Below are positions 55,025 through 62,479 of a DNA stretch of 64,000 nt, piece after piece. Source of the DNA: JAUSIF01 sp963711595 (GTDB taxonomy: Bacteria; Pseudomonadota; Alphaproteobacteria; Rhizobiales; Xanthobacteraceae). Position 1 is the first letter of the stretch; every line of letters starts with the position of its first letter. The notes below the pieces were generated by a model. The model did not search any database and was not told where the DNA came from. It saw nothing but the letters and a program-made list of their open reading frames with translations. Made by a program: the position numbers and the translations under genes. The stretch lies in the NCBI GenBank assembly GCA_963711595.1, contig CAVQER010000004.1:1-64000 (forward strand), written 5' to 3'.

Positions 55025-55939
55025 CTAAATCAATCTGTCCGGCACGAACAGCTCCGCGCCGTCGATCACGTAGCGCGCGTAGCGAAAATCCCGGATGCCG
55101 GCGACCCGGTCGCCAATCCACTCCAAGAGAATAAAGTATGACGGCCTTCCGGAATGATTCTGCGGATCGAACGCGATCACGGCGGCGCGTCCTTCCACGA
55201 GACCCGGAACAAGATGCCAATCTCGCACGCGGCTGTAGTTGTCGACGTAATTCGCGACCTCGCGCCGGCCTCTCAGCCGGGTGCGATTGACGAGTTCGAG
55301 CCGCACCTCTTCGGCGAGCATGTTCCGGACGGCGTCGAAGTCACGTGCATTGAAGCGATCCACGTAGGCTGCGAGCAGCGAGCGCTCCGGCTTGGTTAGC
55401 GCGGGGAGGGGCCGGTCTTCCGGGTCGTGCGCGATTTCACGCAGTCGTGCCCGGCCGCGATGCAAGGCGGCCTTGACGGACGCGATGCTGCTGTCCGTGA
55501 CCGCCGCGATCTCGTCGAGCGAGTAACCGAGCACGTCCATGAGGATGACGCTGCTTCGCTGCGAAACCGGCAGCTGCATAAAGGTTCTGAGGCTCGCGGC
55601 CGCGGCCTCGCGACTATCCACCGCCGTTGCGGGATCGACGATCATGTCCGGGTCCTCTTCGGAGCGGCCGGCTTCCCGCCGTGCGCGGCGGCGCAGAAAA
55701 TCCAGCGCGGCATTGTGGGCGATGCGAAAGAGCCACCCTTCCGGATTGTCGATCTGGCCCGAACGGGGAAACGCCTCGATCGCCTTCACGAGAGCTTCCT
55801 GGAGCACGTCCTCGCCATCGATTACCGAGCCGGTCATGCGCGCGCAGTAGCGGTGCAGCTTCGGCCGCATTTCGCCGATAAGTCGGTCGAAGGCCTCGCG
55901 AGATTCAGACAGGGCGGTCATGGCCGCGCCATCGCGCAT
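55025..55939 (-). CDS. ECF-type RNA polymerase sigma factor with SnoaL-like C-terminal domain
   Basis: 304 residues. Region 2 is RYCARMTGSVIDGEDVLQEA with PEGWLFRIAHNAALDFLRRR; region 4 is LPVSQRSSVILMDVLGYSLD and SSIASVKAALHRGRARLREI. From about residue 190 a SnoaL-like domain follows (LLAAYVDRFNARDFDAVRNM), which in related sigma factors adjusts activity in place of a separate anti-sigma factor. No anti-sigma gene lies nearby. The start is ATG 55939, or ATG 55921; both lie within a few bases of the stop of the small gene upstream, so the two are coupled. Confidence 0.9.
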   Translation of the reverse strand: MRDGAAMTALSESREAFDRLIGEMRPKLHRYCARMTGSVIDGEDVLQEALVKAIEAFPRSGQIDNPEGWLFRIAHNAALDFLRRRARREAGRSEEDPDMIVDPATAVDSREAAAASLRTFMQLPVSQRSSVILMDVLGYSLDEIAAVTDSSIASVKAALHRGRARLREIAHDPEDRPLPALTKPERSLLAAYVDRFNARDFDAVRNMLAEEVRLELVNRTRLRGRREVANYVDNYSRVRDWHLVPGLVEGRAAVIAFDPQNHSGRPSYFILLEWIGDRVAGIRDFRYARYVIDGAELFVPDRLI

Positions 55940-55944
55940 GGGTT

Positions 55945-56250
55945 CTAGTCGCTCAGCATCCGATAGTTCCCGACGATGGTCACCTCAAGCGATTGCGGCG
56001 GCTCGAGGCAGCGTTCCTTGATCTCCCGCTGGAACGCCTTGAAGGCGTCCAACCCGGGAATTGGATTGGTCCCGTCCTGCGCCTCGTTCGCGACCAAGTG
56101 CACAAAGGCGCCATCACTCAGCTTCAAGGTCAGGTAGCGAATGCCTTCCGGCGACTTCGTGTGCAACTCCTGAAACACGGCTTTGACCAACCTTTCATTC
56201 TCATCGGTCCGGTCAGATTTCGTCTTGTATCGCACAAGCATCCGTTTCAT
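55945..56250 (-). CDS. Small protein of unknown function (possible antibiotic-biosynthesis-monooxygenase-like fold)
   Basis: 101 residues from ATG 56250, with AGGGGAG upstream. The sequence (MKRMLVRYKTKSDRTDENER; FQELHTKSPEGIRYLTLKLS) has the alternating pattern of a dimeric ferredoxin-like (ABM-type) fold, but no catalytic residues can be assigned. It is followed within 6 bases by the sigma-factor gene, so the two form an operon. It could be a target or cofactor-sensing partner of that sigma factor. Confidence 0.8.
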   Translation of the reverse strand: MKRMLVRYKTKSDRTDENERLVKAVFQELHTKSPEGIRYLTLKLSDGAFVHLVANEAQDGTNPIPGLDAFKAFQREIKERCLEPPQSLEVTIVGNYRMLSD

Positions 56251-56409
56251 CGGGATCTCCCCTGGTTGCGGTCGGGCATCCGTCTCCTAGACGTCCGGGG
56301 ACCGCGCAAGGATTCGTTCCGATCGGCGATTTTTCGTCGCGGCTTGTACAGGGGATGTCGGGATCGGGCATAATTGTTCGTCCTAGGGGGTGAGAAGAAG
56401 GAAGAACGC

Positions 56410-56775
56410 ATGCTCTACGCCATCCTCTGTTACCACGATGAAGACGTCGTTGGTTCCTGGAGCAAACAGGAGGACGACGCGGTACTCGCGAAACGCCACA
56501 AGGTGACCGACAAGCTCGCCGCCGCAGGCAAGCTTGGTCCGGTCGCGCGTCTGATGCCGACAACCGCCTCGACCACCGTGCGTTCGGGCCGCGAACCCAT
56601 CGTGCTCGACGGGCCGTTCGCGGAGACCAAGGAACAATTGCTCGGATTCTACGTGGTCGATTGCGCTTCGCTCGACGAGGCGATCGAGACAGCCCGCGCG
56701 CTCGGACGCGACGAAAACGGCTCCTTCGAGATCCGTCCGATCCGCACCTTCAAGCCGGGAGACGGTGCGAAATGA
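56410..56775 (+). CDS. DGPF/YCII-related domain protein
   Basis: 121 residues from ATG 56410 (AGGAAG upstream). The sequence begins MLYAILCYHDEDVVGSWSKQ and carries the family motif VLDGPFAETKEQLLGFYVVD (the DGPF box) and a C-terminal FEIRPIRTF. Small cytoplasmic protein. It overlaps the following ECF sigma gene by ATGA. DGPF proteins are the conserved genomic partners of ECF42-type sigma factors, whose target genes often include them. Molecular function is unknown. Confidence 0.92.
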   Translation: MLYAILCYHDEDVVGSWSKQEDDAVLAKRHKVTDKLAAAGKLGPVARLMPTTASTTVRSGREPIVLDGPFAETKEQLLGFYVVDCASLDEAIETARALGRDENGSFEIRPIRTFKPGDGAK

Positions 56776-58028
56776 ACGACATTGCCTGGATCGACGCGGC
56801 GTTGACCTCGGCGCGTCCGCAGGCGGTTGCAGCGTTACTCCGTTATTTCCGCGATCTCGACCAGGCGGAGGAGGCCTACCACGAGGCGTGCCTGCGCGCG
56901 TTGAACACCTGGCCGAAAAACGGCCCGCCGCGCGATCCAGCCGCGTGGCTGATCATGGTCGGCCGCAACTACACGCTCGATGACTTGCGCCGGCGCAAGC
57001 GCCAGGAGGCATTGCCGGACGAGGAGAAGATCTCCGATCTCGAGGACGCGGAAGAAACCATCGTCGAGCGGCTCGACAGCTCGAACTATCGCGACGACGT
57101 GCTGCGGCTTCTGTTCATCTGTTGCCATCCGGACCTACCGGCCGCACAGCAGATCGCGCTCGCGCTTCGCATCGTGTCCGGACTCTCCGTGAAGGAGATC
57201 GCGCGCGCCTTTCTCACGAACGAGAAGGCGATGGAGCAGCGCATCACGCGCGCAAAGCGGCGCGTGTCCGAAGCCGACGTTCCCTTCGAGACGCCGGGCG
57301 CGGTGGAGCGCTCCGAGCGCCTCGGCGCCGTCGCCGCGATGACGTATCTCATCTTCAACGAAGGCTACTCGGCGACCGGCGGCTCGGCCCACATCCGCGT
57401 TTCCTTGTGCGAGGAGGCGATCCGCCTCGCACGGCTGCTGCTGCGCCTGTTTCCGAGCGAGCCGGAGATCATGGGGCTGACGGCGCTACTGCTTTTGCAG
57501 AATGCGCGCGCGCCCGCGCGCCTCGATGCCGACGGCGCGATCGTGCTGCTCGAGGAGCAGGATCGCAGCTTGTGGGATCGCGGACAGATCAACGAGGCGC
57601 TCGCGCTCATCGACAAGGCGCTGCGCCATCGCAGCCCCGGTCCCTATCAGGTGCAGGCGGCGATTGCCGCACTGCATGCGCGTGCCGCACGCCCTGAAGA
57701 GACGGACTGGGCGGGCATCGACCAGCTCTATGCAACGCTCGAACGTTTGCAACCGTCGCCGGTCATCACGCTGAATCACGCCGTCGCGGCAGCGAAGGTG
57801 CGCGGTCCCGCGGACGCGCTCGCCATGATCGAGCCGCTCGAGGATCAACTTTCCGGGTATTTCCACTTCTTCGGCGTGAAGGGTGCACTGCTGATGCAGC
57901 TCGGTCGCGCCGAGGAGGCCCGCGTCGCGTTCGATCGCGCAATCGCGCTCGCGAACACCGCGGCCGAGGCGGCGCACATCCGCATGCACCTCGACCGGCT
58001 GATCAAGGACAGTCAGCCGGCCGCCTGA
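56772..58028 (+). CDS. ECF42-type RNA polymerase sigma factor with long C-terminal TPR-like domain
   Basis: 418 residues from ATG 56772. Region 2 is ALLRYFRDLDQAEEAYHEAC and AAWLIMVGRNYTLDDLRRRK; region 4 is RIVSGLSVKEIARAFLTNEK and AMEQRITRAKRRV. The C-terminal 230 residues are helical with TPR-like units (ALIDKALRHRSPGPYQVQAA; GALLMQLGRAEEARVAFDRA), as in ECF42. This domain is thought to replace an anti-sigma factor. ATGA overlap with the DGPF gene. Its 3' end overlaps the convergent TetR gene by 16 bases. Confidence 0.93.
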   Translation: MNDIAWIDAALTSARPQAVAALLRYFRDLDQAEEAYHEACLRALNTWPKNGPPRDPAAWLIMVGRNYTLDDLRRRKRQEALPDEEKISDLEDAEETIVERLDSSNYRDDVLRLLFICCHPDLPAAQQIALALRIVSGLSVKEIARAFLTNEKAMEQRITRAKRRVSEADVPFETPGAVERSERLGAVAAMTYLIFNEGYSATGGSAHIRVSLCEEAIRLARLLLRLFPSEPEIMGLTALLLLQNARAPARLDADGAIVLLEEQDRSLWDRGQINEALALIDKALRHRSPGPYQVQAAIAALHARAARPEETDWAGIDQLYATLERLQPSPVITLNHAVAAAKVRGPADALAMIEPLEDQLSGYFHFFGVKGALLMQLGRAEEARVAFDRAIALANTAAEAAHIRMHLDRLIKDSQPAA

Positions 58029-58630
58029 CCTGCGCCGCCTATGTCCGCCGGCCACGCGCGAAGTGCGGTCTTGGCGACGCGCATGAGATCCCGGTACGTC
58101 GCGCCACCGGTCGCTTGAACCGCCATGCCTTCGAGGACGGTCACGACGTAGCGGGCGAAATCGGTGGGATTGATGTCGGCCGGCAACTCCCCATCCTTCC
58201 TGGCACGCTCGAGACGCTTGCGGATCGCGACCTCGCCGGCCGCACGGCGCGATTTCAGTTCCCTTTGAATCGCATTTGTCGCCTCGCTGCATGAGAGCGA
58301 GCCCTTGACGAGCAGGCAGCCGGGCGCCTCGTGTTCTTCGGTGAGAAAGCTGGCACTCTCGTGCAGCAACTGCTCGATCATCGTGCGGGCCGTCGGCGCA
58401 TTGATCGCCTTGTTCCAGAATTCGGTGCGTTGCTCGACGTAGCGTTCGAGCGCCTTGCGGAACAAGCCTTCCTTGTTGCCGAAGGCTGCATAGAGACTGG
58501 GCGGGTTGATGCCCATGGCGTCCGTCAATTCGGCAACCGACGCGCCCGTGTAGCCTTCGCGGCGAAATACGTCGAGGGCCCGATCAACCGCTTTGTTCAG
58601 GTCAAATTCGCGAGGCCGTCCTTTGGACAC
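58013..58630 (-). CDS. TetR/AcrR family transcriptional regulator
   Basis: 205 residues from GTG 58630 (GGAG seven bases upstream). The N-terminal helix-turn-helix is visible as ALDVFRREGYTGASVAELTD and GINPPSLYAAFGNKEGLFRK. The ligand domain has CLLVKGSLSCSEATNAIQRE, with two Cys close together, as in a TetR subgroup that responds to electrophiles. It probably represses its own promoter and possibly the divergent VOC gene at 58984. See the direct repeats at 58669-58704. Confidence 0.9.
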   Translation of the reverse strand: MSKGRPREFDLNKAVDRALDVFRREGYTGASVAELTDAMGINPPSLYAAFGNKEGLFRKALERYVEQRTEFWNKAINAPTARTMIEQLLHESASFLTEEHEAPGCLLVKGSLSCSEATNAIQRELKSRRAAGEVAIRKRLERARKDGELPADINPTDFARYVVTVLEGMAVQATGGATYRDLMRVAKTALRAWPADIGGAGQAAG

Positions 58631-58668
58631 GGTAATTCTCCCGGTCGTTTCCTTTCGATTTTTTGCGG

Positions 58669-58704
58669 ACCGCTACATATTTACTGACCACTATATATTG
58701 TCGG
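58669..58704. promoter_or_regulatory. Two 18-bp direct repeats in the TetR-VOC divergent promoter
   Basis: ACCGCTACATATTTACTG and ACCACTATATATTGTCGG lie side by side and match at 13 of 18 positions, centred about 55 bases upstream of the TetR start. They are a candidate operator. The second copy also resembles an NrdR box (13 of 16), probably by chance given its AT core. Confidence 0.35.
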
Positions 58705-58983
58705 TTGACGCGCTCGCCAGAATGCACATCTGAATGGCGAAAAACACGCGGCGTCGGCCCCCGTGAGCCACTATCGGCCCACCCGGAACTCCGTGCTCGA
58801 CCGTTGGTACTGACCCCCAGCGTCCGAGGGACCGGTCGAACCTGGCCGCTCCTGCGGACGCCGCTAAATCTTTGCAGAACCGGCAAAAATTCATGCGGAA
58901 AAATCTGGCCGGATAGTCGGAACGCGAACCCCTGCTTCGTCCTTGGCATAGGTCGTCAGAAAATACAGCGCAGGAGGAACCTC

Positions 58984-59382
58984 ATGACCCGGATGAACCC
59001 TGTCGTTCACTTTGAAATGCCGGCCGAAGATCGCGCCCGAATGGCCGCCTTCTACGAGAAGGCCTTCGGCTGGAAGACGCAGCTGCTCGGCTCCGATATG
59101 GGCGACTACGTGCTCGTCACGACCGCCGAGAAAGATGCCAAGCCGGGCGCTCCCGCCGGCGCCATCAATGGTGGCTTCTTCCCGAAGAAGCCCGACTGGC
59201 CCGCGCAATATCCGTCGATCGTCATCGGCGTCGATGACATCGAATCCGCGGTCCGACGCGTGAAGAAAGAAGGCGGCGAAGTTCTCGGCCAGCCGATGCA
59301 GATCCCCGGCGTCGGCCGCTACGTCTCGTTCTTCGACACGGAACGCAATCGCGTCAGCATGCTGCAACCCGACGGCATGTGA
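58984..59382 (+). CDS. VOC family protein (glyoxalase-like)
   Basis: 132 residues from ATG 58984 (AGGAGG upstream). The fold has the paired beta-alpha-beta units MNPVVHFEMPAEDRARMAAF and YPSIVIGVDDIESAVRRVKK, ending with RYVSFFDTERNRVSMLQPDG. Family members bind a metal with His/Glu residues; substrate is unknown. It heads a plus-strand run of five small-domain genes to 61580 that follow each other at 19-89 bases. Confidence 0.88.
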   Translation: MTRMNPVVHFEMPAEDRARMAAFYEKAFGWKTQLLGSDMGDYVLVTTAEKDAKPGAPAGAINGGFFPKKPDWPAQYPSIVIGVDDIESAVRRVKKEGGEVLGQPMQIPGVGRYVSFFDTERNRVSMLQPDGM

Positions 59383-59438
59383 ACGGCGCGTAGTCGAACC
59401 AGCGACCCACCGTAAACCAAACCTGAGTGAGGAAAGTC

Positions 59439-59954
59439 ATGTCCATTGTCGCACAGAAGATCATGCCCTGTTTGTGGTTCGACAACGAAGCCGAAGAGGC
59501 GGCGAAATTCTATGTCTCCGTCTTCAAGAACTCCAAGCTTGGCTCGATCAGCCGCTACGGAAAGGAAGGCTTTGAGATCCACGGCCGCAAGGCCGGCACG
59601 GTGATGACCGCCGAATGGGAAATCGAAGGACAGAAATTCGTCGGTCTGAACGGCGGCCCGCAGTTCAAGTTCAGCGAAGCGATCTCGTTCCAGATCATGT
59701 GCGAGGACCAGAAAGAGATCGACTATTTCTGGACCAAGCTCACGGCAGGCGGCCAAGAAGGACCCTGCGGCTGGCTGAAGGACAAGTTCGGCCTCTCGTG
59801 GCAGGTCGTACCAACCGCGCTCATCGACATGCTGAAGGATCCCGACGCCGCAAAGTCGCAGCGTGTGACCAAGGCGTTTCTGCAGATGAAGAAGTTTGAC
59901 ATCGCGGAATTGAAGCGCGCCTACGAAGGCAAGGAACTGGCCGGCGTAAAATAA
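59439..59954 (+). CDS. VOC family protein (PhnB/3-demethylubiquinone methyltransferase-like fold)
   Basis: 171 residues from ATG 59439 (GAGGAAAG upstream). Typical elements are KIMPCLWFDNEAEEAAKFYV, then FVGLNGGPQFKFSEAISFQI and GWLKDKFGLSWQVVPTALID. This is the PhnB-like subgroup once named for 3-demethylubiquinone methyltransferase; it lacks a SAM site. The function is unknown. Second gene of the small-domain run. Confidence 0.88.
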   Translation: MSIVAQKIMPCLWFDNEAEEAAKFYVSVFKNSKLGSISRYGKEGFEIHGRKAGTVMTAEWEIEGQKFVGLNGGPQFKFSEAISFQIMCEDQKEIDYFWTKLTAGGQEGPCGWLKDKFGLSWQVVPTALIDMLKDPDAAKSQRVTKAFLQMKKFDIAELKRAYEGKELAGVK

Positions 59955-59999
59955 TACGGGCGGTCGTCGCCCTCAATCCAGAAACTGTTGGAGATCAAG

Positions 60000-60419
60000 A
60001 TGCAAACGATCGTGCCTTATCTCACCATGAAGGACGCTTCCGCGGCGATCGACTTCTACAAGAAGGCTTTCGGAGCGAAGGAAAACGCGCGCGCGGCCGC
60101 TGAGGACGGAAGGCGGCTCGTGTACGCCGATCTTTCGATCAACGGGGGACCGGTGTACTTGATGGACGAGTTCCCCGAACACGCGGAAGGAGGTCAAGCG
60201 GCGCATGCGCCCGCGCCCGACCATCCATCGCCGGTCGCGCTCGTCGTGAATTTCAGTGCGCCAGCAGAGGTCGACTCTGCGTATCGTCGAGCAGTCGATG
60301 CCGGCTGCAAGAGCAGGATGGAGCCGCAAGACACGTATTGGAACGCGCATTTCTCGATGGTGGATGATCCATACGGTTACATCTGGATGCTGAGCGCCGA
60401 ACTGCCGGCGAAAAACTAG
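60000..60419 (+). CDS. VOC family protein (PhnB-like)
   Basis: 139 residues from ATG 60000 (GGAGATCAAG upstream). It reads MQTIVPYLTMKDASAAIDFY and KKAFGAKENARAAAEDGRRL, and ends MVDDPYGYIWMLSAELP, a PhnB-type layout. Third gene of the run. VOC and AHSA1-type genes often sit together near ECF sigma or ArsR regulators, which fits the setting here, but no substrate can be named. Confidence 0.88.
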   Translation: MQTIVPYLTMKDASAAIDFYKKAFGAKENARAAAEDGRRLVYADLSINGGPVYLMDEFPEHAEGGQAAHAPAPDHPSPVALVVNFSAPAEVDSAYRRAVDAGCKSRMEPQDTYWNAHFSMVDDPYGYIWMLSAELPAKN

Positions 60420-60508
60420 CGGGACGAATGCCGGCATTTCGCCGCGTCGCCGCCGCCTCGTTCGTCCTCGAGGCACGGCGACCAATCCCAAACAGAGAGG
60501 AAGCAAAC

Positions 60509-61024
60509 ATGCCAGTCGCAGCTAAGAAAGAGGCGCCGACCCGGGAGTTCGTGATCTCGCGCACGTTCGACGATCGGCGTCAGACCGTCTGGAAGGCGTT
60601 CGCCGAGTTCGAGCAAATGAAGCAGTGGTTTTCGCCGAAGGGCTCGACCGTCAAATCGGCAAAAATGGATTTCCGGCCGGGTGGCACCTATCACTACTGC
60701 CTTGTCACGCCGGACGGAACGGAAATGTGGGGCAAGGCCGTGTATCGCGAAATCAAGGCGCCGGATCGGCTGGTCTGGGTCAACTCGTTTTCCGACGAGC
60801 GCGGCGGCTTGACCCGGCATCCGATGGCACCGACCTGGCCGCAGGAGATGCTGACCACGGTCACTCTCGCCGACGAAAACGACCGCACGACCGTGACCGT
60901 GGTCTGGTTGCCACTCGATCCGAGCGCCGAGGAACGCGCGACCTTCGACGCAAGCCACGCGAACATGAAGCAGGGCTGGACGGGCACGTTCGACCAGCTC
61001 GAAAAGTATCTGGCAAAGGCGTGA
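60509..61024 (+). CDS. SRPBCC (AHSA1-like) domain protein
   Basis: 171 residues from ATG 60509 (GAGAGGAAG upstream). The helix-grip fold is recognisable as FVISRTFDDRRQTVWKAFAE and EQMKQWFSPKGSTVKSAKMD, with FRPGGTYHYCLVTPDG and a C-terminal helix NMKQGWTGTFDQLEKYLAKA. The family binds hydrophobic ligands in a central cavity or activates chaperones; the ligand is unknown. It lies 19 bases upstream of a second SRPBCC gene. Confidence 0.9.
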   Translation: MPVAAKKEAPTREFVISRTFDDRRQTVWKAFAEFEQMKQWFSPKGSTVKSAKMDFRPGGTYHYCLVTPDGTEMWGKAVYREIKAPDRLVWVNSFSDERGGLTRHPMAPTWPQEMLTTVTLADENDRTTVTVVWLPLDPSAEERATFDASHANMKQGWTGTFDQLEKYLAKA

Positions 61025-61043
61025 GGACGAGGAGGCAAGGGAC

Positions 61044-61580
61044 ATGCTGAGGATCATCGCGATCGTCGCGGGCATCGCCGCGGTCATCGTTGCGGCCGTG
61101 CTGGTCTTTGCCGCGACCAAACCCGATACCTTCCGTGTTCAGCGAGCACTCGACATCAAGGCGCCGCCGGAAAAGCTCTACGGAATCCTCACTGATCTTC
61201 GCCGCTCGGTGGAATGGTCGCCGTACGAAAAGAAGGATCCCGACATGAAGCGGGCCTACGGCGGCGCGCCGGTCGGCAAAGGCGCGACCTACGAGTGGGA
61301 CGGCGACAGGAATGTCGGCGCGGGGCGCATCGAGATCGCCGACGCCTCACCGCCGAAGAAAGTAATGCTCAAGCTCGACATGACGCGTCCGTTCATGGCG
61401 AGCAACGTCGTCGAGTACACGCTCGAGCCGCGCGGCGACGCGACGCGGGTCACGTGGTCGATGCAGGGGCCGATGCCGTACCCGGCGAAAGTCGTGAGTG
61501 TCGTCGTCGACATGGACAAGATGGTCGGCGGCGATTTCGAGGTCGGGCTCGCCAATCTGAAGGCGTACGCGGAGAAGTAG
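61044..61580 (+). CDS. Membrane-anchored SRPBCC (polyketide cyclase-like) protein
   Basis: 178 residues from ATG 61044 (GAGGAGGCAAGG upstream). A single N-terminal membrane helix (IIAIVAGIAAVIVAAVLVFA) anchors a helix-grip domain: FRVQRALDIKAPPEKLYGIL, then WSPYEKKDPDMKRAYGG and the C-terminal helix MVGGDFEVGLANLKAYAEK. It is likely periplasmic-facing or membrane-bound at the inner membrane. Ligand is unknown. Last of the plus-strand run. Confidence 0.88.
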   Translation: MLRIIAIVAGIAAVIVAAVLVFAATKPDTFRVQRALDIKAPPEKLYGILTDLRRSVEWSPYEKKDPDMKRAYGGAPVGKGATYEWDGDRNVGAGRIEIADASPPKKVMLKLDMTRPFMASNVVEYTLEPRGDATRVTWSMQGPMPYPAKVVSVVVDMDKMVGGDFEVGLANLKAYAEK

Positions 61581-61589
61581 GCCGCCTCG

Positions 61590-62399
61590 CTATTTCCGCA
61601 CGCCGAGTGCGACCCAATACTCGCGGGGCACGCAGATGCCGAGTTCCGTCGGAAATCCGTCGTGGAAGGCGATGAAATCCCGTCGCAACTCCGCTCTGCG
61701 CTTCTCGTCGAGGCCCGCCGCCAATGCCTTGGTGGGACCGTACCCCGTCGAGAACGTATTCCATGCGGCCTCTCCGTTCGGCTCCCGGTAATTGGAGACG
61801 CCTTTCTCGAACTTGAGATCGAAGTCCCGGCCGAGCAGTTCGCGAATGCGATCGGTCTTGCCCCACTCGAAGGGCGATGGCGGCGCGGGATTCGGCGGCG
61901 GCGGCATGTATGGCCGCATGACCTGAAACATTTTGAAGAGGTTGCTGTCGGATAGCCAGATTGTAAGCGCGATGCGGCCGCCTTTGCGACAGACACGTGC
62001 GAGCTCGGCCGCGGCCGCTTCGGGACGACTTGCGAACATGATGCCGCAGGTCGAGATCACGGCATCGAATTCGCCGTCGGCGAACGGAAGACTCTCGGCG
62101 TCGCCGATTTTGTACTCAATGTTGAGACCCTCGGCCTTTGCGCGCTGGACGGCGGCGGCAACAAGATCGCCTGCGATATCGACGCCAATCACCTTGGCAC
62201 CGCGGCGTGCCACGACCCGCGACGTCCAGCCAGTGCCGGTCGCGAGGTCCAGGATCTTCTCGCCGGGCTTCGGCTGGAGGCGGCGCACGCAGTGCTCGAT
62301 TGAATCGCTGATGCCGCGGCTGACCTCGTCATAAAGCTCACCGCCGGAGCTCCACACCGCCGCAGGTCTTTGATTGTGCGCTTGGATCGCATTGCTCAT
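61590..62399 (-). CDS. Class I SAM-dependent methyltransferase
   Basis: 269 residues from ATG 62399 (GGAGATGATGCC upstream). The SAM motif is KILDLATGTGWTSRVVARRG, followed by VIGVDIAGDLVAAAVQRAKA and FDAVISTCGIMFASRPEAAA. This is the UbiE/Methyltransf_11-like fold, and the acceptor is unknown. It converges with the SRPBCC gene, whose stop is 10 bases away, and lies about 80 bases downstream of the kinase gene on the same strand. Confidence 0.9.
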   Translation of the reverse strand: MSNAIQAHNQRPAAVWSSGGELYDEVSRGISDSIEHCVRRLQPKPGEKILDLATGTGWTSRVVARRGAKVIGVDIAGDLVAAAVQRAKAEGLNIEYKIGDAESLPFADGEFDAVISTCGIMFASRPEAAAAELARVCRKGGRIALTIWLSDSNLFKMFQVMRPYMPPPPNPAPPSPFEWGKTDRIRELLGRDFDLKFEKGVSNYREPNGEAAWNTFSTGYGPTKALAAGLDEKRRAELRRDFIAFHDGFPTELGICVPREYWVALGVRK

Positions 62400-62479
62400 G
62401 GCATCATCTCCGTACGAAAACTCTTCGGAAAGATAATTCGCAACGACGGCTGCGGCCGGGCGGGGCAGGCAGATCCGCG

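Noticed and set aside
58688..58703. Second NrdR box upstream of the TetR gene
   Set aside because: 13 of 16 match, but no nrd gene is nearby and the AT-rich core makes a chance match likely.
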